A DNA stretch of 64,000 nt from Alphaproteobacteria bacterium (GTDB lineage Bacteria; Pseudomonadota; Alphaproteobacteria; CAJXXZ01; 1604HC): assembly GCA_023898705.1 (NCBI GenBank), contig CP060235.1, positions 494,490 through 558,489 on the forward strand, written 5' to 3'. Each line of letters starts with the position of its first letter. Position 1 is the stretch's first letter. The notes below the pieces were generated by a model. That model was given only the letters and a program-made list of their open reading frames with translations, was not told the DNA's origin and searched no databases. This document shows positions 34,417 to 43,290 of the stretch, piece after piece. Position numbers and translations under genes: made by a program.

Positions 34417-37400
34417 ATGTCATTAAGTCAATATTACAGATATCCAGTAGGGTATAAAGATAAAATTTACATGATTTCTCATGAAACACTATGGTGGTGG
34501 TCAAAATCTCATGGGTTAAACAGATGGATTATGCTCAAACATCATGCTTCTAATTTAAGCATATCACCTGATGGAAAATATTTAGCTTTTACAGGAGCTG
34601 AACAAAGCGACTCAGATGTCTATATTATCAATCTCGAAACACATGAACCAATTAGAAAAACGTTTTACAATAGATCTACATATTTGGTAGGGTGGTACGA
34701 TAATGATCATCTTGTCTATTCAACAAATTATGAACTTCCTTTCAAAAAACAATTTCAACTATTTAAATTAAATATTCATAATAATCAACATACTAAAATA
34801 CCTTGTGGATATGCTAATTGGATTAGTTGGACGGATAAAAACGAACCTGTAATACAGCGTTATGGATATGGATACAACAACTGGCGTGAGTATAAAGGTG
34901 GGACGGTAGGTGATTTATGGATTAAACAAAGTCACAACTTTGAAAAAATTGAGTTTGCAAATAGCAATGCTCTAAAACCAGTTTGTATCAATGATAAAGT
35001 TTACTTTCTGAGTGATTTAAATGGTATAGGAAATATATTCGAGTATGATTTAAAAACTAAAACTTGGAATCAAAAAACTTATCATGAGGATTTTTATGTT
35101 AAGGATATTGCAAAATACAATAATGATGAACTGTTATACAGCAAGGGAGGAGAAATATACTGTTTTAACACAAAAAACAATACAGATACTAACTTGAATA
35201 TAGCTGGTCCTTGTTATAATTTTGAACAGAGTAATTTTACCCTAGATGATAATTACAGTTTTATGACTTCATTTAGCATAAACAATGAAGGATCTGAAGT
35301 TGGAGTTTGTATAAGAGGAAAAAGTTATGTTAGCAAATTATGGAATAAGGGATATGAAATAAAAAATGACAAAATTAGATCAAGAATTAATTTATGGAAT
35401 CATAAAAATGAAATAGTCAGCATAATTGATGATCTAAGTGATTCAATTATCAAAATCGGCGATATAGACCAATTTACAATTAAGAATATAGGAAGAATAG
35501 ACCAATACCGCATCTCCAACGATACCCTTGTCACAATAAATAATAGAAATGAAATGTGGATTATTGATTTAGATAAAAAAGTTGGAGAAAAAATTATAGA
35601 TACTGGAAATACTTTTAGTGGATTTGACATCTCTTCTGATGCGAAATGGGTAGTATACAGTAGATCCATCTATACTAGAGGCCCTGGAGAACTTTCATCA
35701 ATTTTTTTGTACAGTCTTGACAATAAAACCACTGTTCAAGTAACTCCTCCATACTTTTACGATGTATCACCAACTTTTGACCCAAATGGGAAATATATAT
35801 ATTTCTTGTCTTTCAGAGATTTAAGTACTGAGTTTGATCCATTCAAATTTAGTTTGTACTTTAAAGCAGGGATGAAGCCATTTGCAATTGGATTACAAGA
35901 AAACACTAAAGATCCATTTGTAGATTTTATAGAAATTGAAGACGAGACTTGTAAACTTGATGATGATTGTTCTGAAGATTGTAAAAAAAATGATTGCAAA
36001 AATCAAAAAGAGCTGGAGATAAAAGATAAGGCAATACAAATAGATTTATCAAATATACAACAAAGAATATTTGAATCCAAGCTTAAACCAGGCGAATATA
36101 CCAAATTGACAGCTCTAGATGATAGATTGATACTATTATCGCAAAATAAAACATTAGAGGCATTCACTTTTCAAAGTGATAAACTTGAGAATATCGCTTC
36201 AAATGTAGTTGCTTATAGATTATCAGAAAACAGAAAGTGGCAAGTTATATTAACAGAAGAAAAATTACGAGTAGGGGCAGCTGGCACTAAATTTGATGAT
36301 AATGACACATCGTATAAAAAGGGTAGTTGGGTTTCTTTAGATCATATATCAGTAGATGTAAATCCAATTCAAGAATGGAAACAAATCCTTGAAGAGGTGT
36401 GGTGGTTAACAAAAGAACATTTTTGGGAGTCAAACTTAAATAAGATCAAATGGGACGATATTAAACAAAAATACTTATATCTAGTAGATAAAATTAAATC
36501 AAGACAAGAGTTGAACCTAATTTTATCTGACATGATAGGGGAGCTAAAAACATCTCATGCTTATGTATTAGAACCTGGAGATATAATAGAACCAGAACAC
36601 AAAAAATGTGGCTATTTAGGGGCAAAATTTGAAAAAGTAGATTCCGGATTTCAAATAGAAAAAATATATTTTACTCACAATGTGAGATCTCCATTACATA
36701 TGAACGCTCAGGTAGGAGATGTAATCACTCATGTAAATGGAAAATCAATGAAACAAGAACAAACTATTGATACTAATTTGCATTTAGATACGAACGTAAT
36801 AACCTTAAATAACGATAAGAATATTTATATCAAACCACTAAGTAATTGGAATTATTTAGCATATCAAAGATGGATCGAGAGTAATGTTGAAAAAATTGCA
36901 AACAAATCTCAAGATATAGGGTACGTACATATCCCAAATATGGTACAGACTGGATTTCATGAATTTTACAGAAGATATATCTTTGAACATATGAAAAAGG
37001 GATTAATCATAGATGTCCGACACAATAGTGGAGGATTCCTATCAGCACTCATATTGGACAGGTTACAAAGAAAACGCGCAGCTTACTCAGTGCCTAGACA
37101 TGGTTTGAAGGAGCCATATCCTAATGAGTCTCCTACAGGACCAATGGTACTGCTATGCAATGAATACACAGGATCAGATGGAGATATATTTACTAAAATG
37201 TTTAAGGAGCTATCTCTCGGTACAGTGGTAGGAAAGAGAACATGGGGAGGTGTAGTTGGCATAATGCCAAGATATTACCTAATCGATGGAGGATTAACTA
37301 GTCAACCTGAATTTGGAATTATGATGAAAAATGGTGGTCTAGAGATGGAAAATCAAGGCGTCGATCCAGATATAGAAGTAGACATAACTCCAGAAGATTT

Positions 37401-37476
37401 AGAGCATGATAATGATACCCAGCTAAACAAGGCTATCGAAGTAGTATTAGAAAAAATTAATGGCAGTGTTTTTTAA
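34417..37476 (+). CDS. tricorn protease-like serine peptidase
   Basis: This 1019-aa cytosolic protein has no signal peptide. The first ~600 residues form beta-propeller repeats (LSISPDGKYLAFTG, FDISSDAKWVVYS, VSPTFDPNGKYIYFLSF), followed by a C1 domain, a PDZ domain (YLGAKFEKVDSGFQIEKIY...AQVGDVITHVNGKS) and an S41-type core (GLIIDVRHNSGGFLSALI). The tricorn tetrad is complete: S713-H714 (KTSHAYV), S920 (NEYTGSDGD) and E978 (EMENQGVDPD). The S920-E978 spacing equals that of the Thermoplasma enzyme. An acidic, cysteine-rich insert (CKLDDDCSEDCKKNDCK) lies near residue 515. It probably degrades peptides released by other proteases. CACAAT at 34405-34410 lies six bases before the ATG. Confidence 0.88.
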   Translation: MSLSQYYRYPVGYKDKIYMISHETLWWWSKSHGLNRWIMLKHHASNLSISPDGKYLAFTGAEQSDSDVYIINLETHEPIRKTFYNRSTYLVGWYDNDHLVYSTNYELPFKKQFQLFKLNIHNNQHTKIPCGYANWISWTDKNEPVIQRYGYGYNNWREYKGGTVGDLWIKQSHNFEKIEFANSNALKPVCINDKVYFLSDLNGIGNIFEYDLKTKTWNQKTYHEDFYVKDIAKYNNDELLYSKGGEIYCFNTKNNTDTNLNIAGPCYNFEQSNFTLDDNYSFMTSFSINNEGSEVGVCIRGKSYVSKLWNKGYEIKNDKIRSRINLWNHKNEIVSIIDDLSDSIIKIGDIDQFTIKNIGRIDQYRISNDTLVTINNRNEMWIIDLDKKVGEKIIDTGNTFSGFDISSDAKWVVYSRSIYTRGPGELSSIFLYSLDNKTTVQVTPPYFYDVSPTFDPNGKYIYFLSFRDLSTEFDPFKFSLYFKAGMKPFAIGLQENTKDPFVDFIEIEDETCKLDDDCSEDCKKNDCKNQKELEIKDKAIQIDLSNIQQRIFESKLKPGEYTKLTALDDRLILLSQNKTLEAFTFQSDKLENIASNVVAYRLSENRKWQVILTEEKLRVGAAGTKFDDNDTSYKKGSWVSLDHISVDVNPIQEWKQILEEVWWLTKEHFWESNLNKIKWDDIKQKYLYLVDKIKSRQELNLILSDMIGELKTSHAYVLEPGDIIEPEHKKCGYLGAKFEKVDSGFQIEKIYFTHNVRSPLHMNAQVGDVITHVNGKSMKQEQTIDTNLHLDTNVITLNNDKNIYIKPLSNWNYLAYQRWIESNVEKIANKSQDIGYVHIPNMVQTGFHEFYRRYIFEHMKKGLIIDVRHNSGGFLSALILDRLQRKRAAYSVPRHGLKEPYPNESPTGPMVLLCNEYTGSDGDIFTKMFKELSLGTVVGKRTWGGVVGIMPRYYLIDGGLTSQPEFGIMMKNGGLEMENQGVDPDIEVDITPEDLEHDNDTQLNKAIEVVLEKINGSVF

Positions 37477-37557
37477 TCTAAAAAGTGCTTGAGACGAAAT
37501 AATTGGATATATTCATCAACAATTCCATTTTTTAGTAAAAAATATTAGAATTGGTGT

Positions 37558-38028
37558 ATGAATTTGAATTTAAATAGAGATATTATTGCTCAGATTACCG
37601 AATTGGCCAAAGTGCTTAAGGAGCAGAACCTAACGGAGTTAGAATTTCAAAGTGGGGATAGTAAAATTGTGTTGTGTAATCACAATCAATCTAAATCTGT
37701 AGCACATCAAACATTTCAATCTGAACCTGTTGAACATGAAAGTACACCCAAATCCAAAATTGAAACCAAAGATGATAATTTAATTAACATAAAATCTCCT
37801 ATGGTGGGGACTTTATACATATCTCCATCACCAGAAAAACCTGCATTCATACAAAAAGGAGCTACAGTCAAAAAAGGAGACGTCCTATTTATAGTTGAAG
37901 CGATGAAAGTAATGAATGAAGTTAAATCAACTTGTTCTGGAATAGTTGATGAAATTCTTGTTACCAACCAATGTTCAGTTGAATTTGATCAAGTACTTGC
38001 TAGGGTAAAACCAAATGAAAATCAATAA
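37558..38028 (+). CDS. accB: biotin carboxyl carrier protein of acetyl-CoA carboxylase
   Basis: AccB carries the biotin that moves carbon dioxide in the first step of fatty-acid synthesis. The C-terminal biotinyl domain has the EAMKVMNEV motif with K117 as the biotin site, followed by the usual strands. The N-terminal region is helical, with a polar linker rich in E, K and S. Length 156 aa is normal. TAGAAT at 37546-37551 lies six bases before the ATG. It overlaps accC by 14 bases. Confidence 0.97.
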   Translation: MNLNLNRDIIAQITELAKVLKEQNLTELEFQSGDSKIVLCNHNQSKSVAHQTFQSEPVEHESTPKSKIETKDDNLINIKSPMVGTLYISPSPEKPAFIQKGATVKKGDVLFIVEAMKVMNEVKSTCSGIVDEILVTNQCSVEFDQVLARVKPNENQ

Positions 38029-39361
38029 AATACTAATTGCTAACAGGGGAGAAATTGCTCTAAGAATTATAAGGGCTTGCAAAGCACTTGGAATTAAGTC
38101 TGTTGCAGTATATTCCACAGCCGATAAAGATTCTCTACATGTTAAATTTGCGGATGAGAAAATTTGTATAGGGAGTGCCCAACCTGCAAAGAGTTATAGA
38201 AATCCAAGTGCAATTATTGCAGCTGCAGAACTTACAAAATCTGATGCAATACATCCTGGATATGGCTTTTTATCCGAAGATCCCAAGTTTGCTCATATAG
38301 TAGAGCAACATAATATTAAATTCATAGGACCTTCCTCTAAACACATACAAGATTTAGGTGACAAGATAAATAGTAAGAACATTATGGATCAATATGGAAT
38401 TAAAACCATTCCTGGGTCTACAAAACTTAACAATGCTGATGAGGGGTTCGATTTTTCAAAAAAAATAGGGTTCCCTGTAATAATAAAAGCATCTAATGGT
38501 GGTGGAGGTAAAGGAATAAGGATTGTTCATAATCCAGATGATTTTCATAAATTATTCCAAGAAGTTGAGCGAGAAGCTGCAGCAGTTTTAGGAAAGGGAG
38601 ATATTTATGTAGAAAAGTACATAATAAACCCACGACATGTAGAATTTCAAATACTTTCGGATGGAAAGAAAGCAGTGCATTTATTCGAAAGAGACTGCTC
38701 TTTACAGAGGAGAAGACAAAAGGTGTGGGAAGAAGCTCCATCTACTGTTCTTACTAAAACAATACGCGATGAATATACTGCTAAATTAGTTAGGATGATT
38801 GAAGGGGTAGGGTATGAAGGAGTTGGTACCATAGAGTGCCTTTTTTCTGATGGAGAACTGTACTTCATGGAAATGAATACAAGATTACAAGTAGAGCATA
38901 CAGTGACCGAAGAGATTACAGGTCTGGACTTAGTTCAAGAACAAATCAAGGTCGCGTCTGGGATACCTTTAACACTCGAGCAAAAAGACATACAGCTTAA
39001 GGGACATGCTATTCAATGCAGAATAACTTCAGAAGATCCAGATACTTTCATGCCTTCTCCAGGTTTGGTAACTGAGCATACACCAGCTTTAGGCCCTTAT
39101 GCCCGTATTGATACGTTATTGTACACCAACTATCAAATACAACCTTACTACGACAGTTTAATTTCTAAACTAATAGCAAAAGGAAAAACAAGACAAGAGT
39201 GTCTTAACAATTTAGAACAAGCTTTAAAAGAATACATAATCAAGGGACCAAAACACACGATACCTTTATTTCAAAAGTTATTAAGTACAAAAGATGTACA
39301 AGATTGTAATTTTCATATTAATTGGCTAGAACAATGGTTAGAACTACAAACAAAATTGTAA
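38015..39361 (+). CDS. accC: biotin carboxylase subunit of acetyl-CoA carboxylase
   Basis: AccC carboxylates the biotin on AccB using ATP and bicarbonate. Typical motifs include ILIANRGEIALRIIRACKALGI at the start, AIHPGYGFLSED, the ATP-grasp glycine loop KASNGGGGKGIR, RDCSLQRRRQKVWEEAPS, and EMNTRLQVEHTVTEEITGLDLV. Length 448 aa is normal. It overlaps the end of accB by 14 bases in another frame, the common two-gene operon. Confidence 0.97.
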   Translation: MKINKILIANRGEIALRIIRACKALGIKSVAVYSTADKDSLHVKFADEKICIGSAQPAKSYRNPSAIIAAAELTKSDAIHPGYGFLSEDPKFAHIVEQHNIKFIGPSSKHIQDLGDKINSKNIMDQYGIKTIPGSTKLNNADEGFDFSKKIGFPVIIKASNGGGGKGIRIVHNPDDFHKLFQEVEREAAAVLGKGDIYVEKYIINPRHVEFQILSDGKKAVHLFERDCSLQRRRQKVWEEAPSTVLTKTIRDEYTAKLVRMIEGVGYEGVGTIECLFSDGELYFMEMNTRLQVEHTVTEEITGLDLVQEQIKVASGIPLTLEQKDIQLKGHAIQCRITSEDPDTFMPSPGLVTEHTPALGPYARIDTLLYTNYQIQPYYDSLISKLIAKGKTRQECLNNLEQALKEYIIKGPKHTIPLFQKLLSTKDVQDCNFHINWLEQWLELQTKL

Positions 39362-39491
39362 ACTCATTGTCAGCAAAGTTTGATAGATAATATTAGCAAG
39401 TATTATTATTGGTTAACTTATTATAACCAATGAATAGATTATAATGATTTAAATGTTGATTTTACTTAATAATTAGTATACTATCTATCCT

Positions 39492-40253
39492 ATGAGAAAA
39501 ATAAAATTACTATTTTGTTTGTTGTCGATACAGACAATCAAATCGGATTCTGCACATATGGCTTTTGCAGACAGTTTAACTTTCGCAACGCAAAGCTTTA
39601 TCTCCAAAGAGCGTGACAAGTGTCTGGATATGTTAAAAAACGAAAGCAAGATGATGGCTGGTCACAAGGTTTTAGGTTACGCTAAACTAATAGGACAAAA
39701 TTGGTGTGTAATTACAAAAGATGATGTGTTTTTTGTAGATAAAAGCGTTACTCGTTTATTATACGATGAATCTAAGCCGTATCTGTTTGTTTGTAGAGAA
39801 CGTTTAGAACATTACAAAAGTTTTTTGAAGGCTGAGGGTGCCGAAAGTAAAAGTCTTGATAAGGATGAGGCATCTAAATTGCTCAATAGTCAGCTGAAAA
39901 ACATAAGCTGGTCAGAGATCTTAAGTGCTAAAGACGTAAAGTTTTTGGAAGACAATATGGAGGGTTTTGCAAATGCAATTGAACACGTCCGTATGAAATT
40001 AAATGATGGAGACACCCCTACAATTGATGAAGGTCACAAGAGAATATTGTGTCAAATTGTAGATAGCAAAGAAGCTTACAGATTACAAAACTGGACTAAT
40101 GCAGATGCGTTGACTAGTTTTCTTGGTCTTGGTGAGAAGAGAACAGCGTCAGTTACACCTCATGAGGGTAGTGTTCATGATTCGGATCCGGATGAAGGTG
40201 GCAGTGGTGACGAAACAGATGCTGGATCAGCAGCATCAGAAAAAAAAAAGTAG
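39492..40253 (+). CDS. secreted effector-like protein, first reading frame
   Basis: This protein reads 253 residues to a TAG. It has a signal sequence (MRKIKLLFCLLSIQTIKS). Residues ~58-84 (HKVLGYAKLIGQNWCVITKDDVFFVD) align with the secreted protein at 45305 (a Y-[AS]-K-x-x-G-Q core), and a W140 segment (NISWSEILS...GFANAIEHV) matches the shared W-x-x-[FI]-L module of that family. The end is acidic (SDPDEGGSGDETDAGSA). The frame closes straight after ten A residues (40240-40249), where A-AAA-AAG forms a slippery heptamer. A coiled-coil frame continues directly in the -1 frame, so the full product is probably a 737-aa fusion. Function unknown. Confidence 0.7.
   Translation: MRKIKLLFCLLSIQTIKSDSAHMAFADSLTFATQSFISKERDKCLDMLKNESKMMAGHKVLGYAKLIGQNWCVITKDDVFFVDKSVTRLLYDESKPYLFVCRERLEHYKSFLKAEGAESKSLDKDEASKLLNSQLKNISWSEILSAKDVKFLEDNMEGFANAIEHVRMKLNDGDTPTIDEGHKRILCQIVDSKEAYRLQNWTNADALTSFLGLGEKRTASVTPHEGSVHDSDPDEGGSGDETDAGSAASEKKK
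40240..40253 (+). promoter_or_regulatory. slippery ten-A run and stop codon (frameshift site)
   Basis: Ten A bases followed by G place the heptamer A-AAA-AAG in the zero frame directly before TAG. Slipping back by one base continues with GTA-GAA-TTA-GAG, the first codons of the coiled-coil frame. Transcriptional slippage in the A run would give the same joined product. No Shine-Dalgarno-like stimulator lies at the usual distance upstream. Confidence 0.55.
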
Positions 40254-41704
40254 AATTAGAGAAACAACTTCACGAGCTACGAGCAACTTTAAGCGCTAAA
40301 GAACAAGATCTAGAGCAGGCAAGGCTAGATCTAGCTGAGAACGATGATCTAAAACAAGCAAAACTGGCTTCAGAAGAACAGGTATCTGAATTGCAAAGCC
40401 AAGTTAGTGATCTAGAGACAAATCTACAAACTGCAACAGATAAGTTAACTAAGGAAAACTCGGATTCAGCAAAACAGGTATCTAAGTTGCAGAATCAGGT
40501 TAAGGATCTACAAGCAACTCTAAGCGCTAAAGAAGATCAGGCAAGGCTAGATCTAGCTGAGAAAGATGATCTAAAACAAGCAAAACTGGATTCAGAGGAA
40601 CATGTATCTAAGTTGAAGAACCAAGTTAGTGATCTAGAGATAAATCTACAAACTGCAACAGATGCTCTAAATAAAGCAAAATCAGATTCAGAAGAACAGG
40701 TATCTGAATTGCAAAGCCAAGTTAGTCGTCTGGAAATAAGTCTGCAAACTGCAACAGATGAGCTAAATAAATCAAAATCAGATTCAGAAGAACAGGTATC
40801 TAAGTTGAAGAACCAAGTTAGTGGTCTGGAGATAAGTCTACAAGCTGCAACAGATGAGCTAAATAAAGCAAAATCAGATTCAGAAGAACATGTATCTAAG
40901 TTGCAAAGCCAAGTTAATGAGCTACAAACAGCTCTAAACACAATAGAACAAGATCCAAAGCAGGCAAAGATAGATCTATATAAACTGGAACAAGAGAGAC
41001 AAGATCTAGCAATTGCTCTAGATAATGCAAATCTTTCGATCACATGTCTAAATGAAGAGTTGGATCGTGAAAGATTGACTCACTCAATCCAAAATTCCCA
41101 ACTGTGCAAGAAAATTGAGGATCTAAGAAAAGATGTTAAAAACAAAACAGAACAACTGTCTGCAGCGGAAGTAAAAATAACCAAATTGGGACTTACACCA
41201 GGAATCCTGCATCACCAAACACCCGATCATCTTATGCATAATTTAATGACCCCTATAAACTCGCAACATTCAGAGAATGCCACACACTTAACCCCTCTCT
41301 GTGGTCAATATAGGGTGCATGATAATTTAACTCCTGAGACAGTTACACCTCCTCATTTCAAATTTACTAGTCTCAATACACAGGGAATGGATGCAAATGT
41401 GAAGATTAAAGACATGAAAGCAATTATGGACATAACTGAAAAGTTGATGGCAGGAAAGCAGATTAGCACCTGCGAAGTTCGTGCAAAGTTTGAACCTTAT
41501 ATATTAGATGGAGATGCATTCAATCATTTAATGATTGTTAGGGGTTGTGATGAAAACAAGTCGGGCTCTCCTCGAAGGGGATATATAAATGCCATAATAA
41601 AGTCTTTAAAACCAGAGTTTAACTCTGTTTTTGCTACTGCACAGGGTAAGCTTCGTGAGGATATGGAGAGAACAGGTAAGCAACTAGACATGTTTGGGAT
41701 GTAA
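40250..41704 (+). CDS. repetitive coiled-coil continuation of the split secreted protein
   Basis: Read from the GTA codon at 40250, this frame is open for 484 residues but has no plausible start: the first candidate is a TTG at 40391, inside the repeats. The sequence begins at once with coiled coil (VELEKQLHELRATLSAKEQ) and continues with 32-residue repeats of the SDSEEQVSKLKNQVSGLEIS type, then AADELNKAK-like segments. After about residue 290 comes a non-repetitive region with HHQTPDHLMHNLMTP and a C-terminal globular part (NHLMIVRGCDENKSG, EDMERTGKQLDMFGM). It is best read as the second part of the gene at 39492, joined by a -1 shift, or as a recent frameshift mutation. Confidence 0.6.
   Translation, partial: VELEKQLHELRATLSAKEQDLEQARLDLAENDDLKQAKLASEEQVSELQSQVSDLETNLQTATDKLTKENSDSAKQVSKLQNQVKDLQATLSAKEDQARLDLAEKDDLKQAKLDSEEHVSKLKNQVSDLEINLQTATDALNKAKSDSEEQVSELQSQVSRLEISLQTATDELNKSKSDSEEQVSKLKNQVSGLEISLQAATDELNKAKSDSEEHVSKLQSQVNELQTALNTIEQDPKQAKIDLYKLEQERQDLAIALDNANLSITCLNEELDRERLTHSIQNSQLCKKIEDLRKDVKNKTEQLSAAEVKITKLGLTPGILHHQTPDHLMHNLMTPINSQHSENATHLTPLCGQYRVHDNLTPETVTPPHFKFTSLNTQGMDANVKIKDMKAIMDITEKLMAGKQISTCEVRAKFEPYILDGDAFNHLMIVRGCDENKSGSPRRGYINAIIKSLKPEFNSVFATAQGKLREDMERTGKQLDMFGM
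40589..40972 (+). repeat. tandem 96-bp repeats in the coiled-coil gene
   Basis: The sequence GATTCAGA(A/G)GAACA recurs at 40589, 40685, 40781 and 40877, a constant spacing of 96 bases (32 codons). The first three units are nearly identical over their length and the fourth diverges after about 60 bases. Related sequence at 40367 and 40463 keeps the same 96-base step. Confidence 0.9.
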
Positions 41705-41852
41705 GACTTAATTTTCTCATCGCCTATGCGGTAAGTTTATTCTTCTAAATACACTTATAAGTAAAAAAATTGTGGAAACATTCGAATTAATCAGCTCTGA
41801 AAGCGTAGACTAGTAACTTTATCTATCAATGTTACGAAAATTGTTACGCATT

Positions 41853-42986
41853 CTAGACTGTGATAGGCATTGCAATATAAGTAAATTGCATAAAATCTGT
41901 GTGTTGCATGACAATTGGTTTAGAATTTCCATGATAAGCAATACGTACTAACCCAGAGTCAAATAATCTCAAAAAATCCATCCAAATATTACAATCAATT
42001 CCAAAGGTCACATTTGTGCCTTGATAATGTCCTGGCAATATTTCTTCCCCAGATCCATAAGCTACATTATTCGATGTGATCTTAGCTTTTTCTTGCAACT
42101 CAACATAAACTATTTTAGAAATTTGTGATGATAAAATAGAAATCCTTTCTAGACAATTTTTCAATTCAGAAACATCTGATTCCAATATTCCTTCAACTGT
42201 TTTAGGTATTATGCTTGTGTAATCAGGAAATGTTCCACTAATCAACCTACTTATCAAAGTGAAGTTTTTTGCTTTAAATTTGATTTGGTTATCTTCCTTA
42301 TAACATTTAATTTCATCGTTAGTGGTAATTATGTTACATAAAGTTTCAACAGTTTTTTTTGATATAATCAAATTAAATTCAGATATTATTTTTATATTTG
42401 TTTTGTACATAGCTAATCTATGTGCATCTGTGGACACAAAATTGATAGCCTCATTTTTTGTTTCAATATAAATTCCGTTAAAGCACGTTTTTATCTCATC
42501 ATTAAGCATTCCTATTTTTACCATCTTGAAATATTGCAATAAATCAAAAAACTTGGACTCAAAAATACAAGCATCTTCTTTTATAGTCGGGATATTAGGC
42601 AATGTACTGTGCTCAAGCGTATTTAATTTGAAAATACCAGATCCATATTTGACTTCGACTATATCATCATTTAATTCAAATAACACAAATTCGCCGTTAG
42701 CTTTTCTAACTAAATTATATAACAACTGCGCTGGGACTGTGATGATTCCGCTTTTTTCTACTGTACAATCAAGTTCATAAATCAATACCATAGTTCCATC
42801 ATGTCCTTCCACACTCAATTTGTCGTCCTGTGCGGTCAACTTCACGTGTGAAAAAATTGGCCTTATGGCTTTTTTATCTATTACAGATTGCTGGCATCTT
42901 AAAGCTTCAATTATATCATGTTTGGCAACTTTGATTTTAAAAGTATTAGTATTAATATGTTCACTTTGTGGGTTCATAAGATTCAT
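41853..42986 (-). CDS. dnaN: DNA polymerase III beta subunit (sliding clamp)
   Basis: DnaN is the ring that holds the replicative polymerase on DNA. Three clamp domains are recognisable from FKIKVAKHDIIEALRCQQSVI..., FVSTDAHRLAMYKT, LISGTFPDYTSIIP, and the C-terminal ending HTDFMQFTYIAMPITV. Length 377 aa is normal. A TAAAAT box (42993-42998) lies exactly six bases before the ATG on the minus strand, suggesting a leaderless transcript. dnaA is not next to it, so the usual dnaA-dnaN order is broken. Confidence 0.94.
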   Translation of the reverse strand: MNLMNPQSEHINTNTFKIKVAKHDIIEALRCQQSVIDKKAIRPIFSHVKLTAQDDKLSVEGHDGTMVLIYELDCTVEKSGIITVPAQLLYNLVRKANGEFVLFELNDDIVEVKYGSGIFKLNTLEHSTLPNIPTIKEDACIFESKFFDLLQYFKMVKIGMLNDEIKTCFNGIYIETKNEAINFVSTDAHRLAMYKTNIKIISEFNLIISKKTVETLCNIITTNDEIKCYKEDNQIKFKAKNFTLISRLISGTFPDYTSIIPKTVEGILESDVSELKNCLERISILSSQISKIVYVELQEKAKITSNNVAYGSGEEILPGHYQGTNVTFGIDCNIWMDFLRLFDSGLVRIAYHGNSKPIVMQHTDFMQFTYIAMPITV

Positions 42987-43048
42987 TATCAGATTTTAAA
43001 CTATTTTTGACTAATTGTTTAGTTTTTAAATAAAATACTTCAAACATT

Positions 43049-43121
43049 TGCCGGGTATCGGATTCGAACCAACGACCTACTGATTACAAATCAGTCGCTC
43101 TACCAACTGAGCTAACCCGGC
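43049..43121 (-). tRNA. tRNA-Thr (TGT)
   Basis: A complete 73-base cloverleaf on the minus strand has acceptor GCCGGGT/ACCCGGC, D-stem GCTC/GAGC, anticodon stem ACTGA/TCAGT with loop TTTGTAA (anticodon TGT), and T-arm loop TTCGAAT. The discriminator is A and CCA is not encoded. Confidence 0.95.
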
Positions 43122-43129
43122 TCAAGAGA

Positions 43130-43158
43130 ATGATATATAAATTTTTCCCTTTGTTCAA
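43130..43158 (-). promoter_or_regulatory. sigma70 promoter of tRNA-Thr
   Basis: Minus-strand TTGAAC (43153-43158) and TATCAT (43130-43135) are spaced by 17 bases, and the -10 ends eight bases before the tRNA 5' end. Confidence 0.7.
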
Positions 43159-43290
43159 GTCATTATAAAAACTTCAACTTTTATGTTTACAGCATATTTT
43201 ACTTCAGTTTTTAGAAATATTTTACTTTTTTACTATATTTTTTTCCATTTTTAATTGTAAAAATATAAAAATAGAGATATTATCTGATCT

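Noticed and set aside
40589..40972. CRISPR-like array
   Set aside because: The 96-base repeats are contiguous, in frame and coding; there are no unique spacers or cas genes.
40537..41043. 168-aa minus-strand ORF inside the coiled-coil repeats
   Set aside because: It is the reverse of the repeat units (serine- and cysteine-rich mirror of the codon pattern) and has no start signal of its own.
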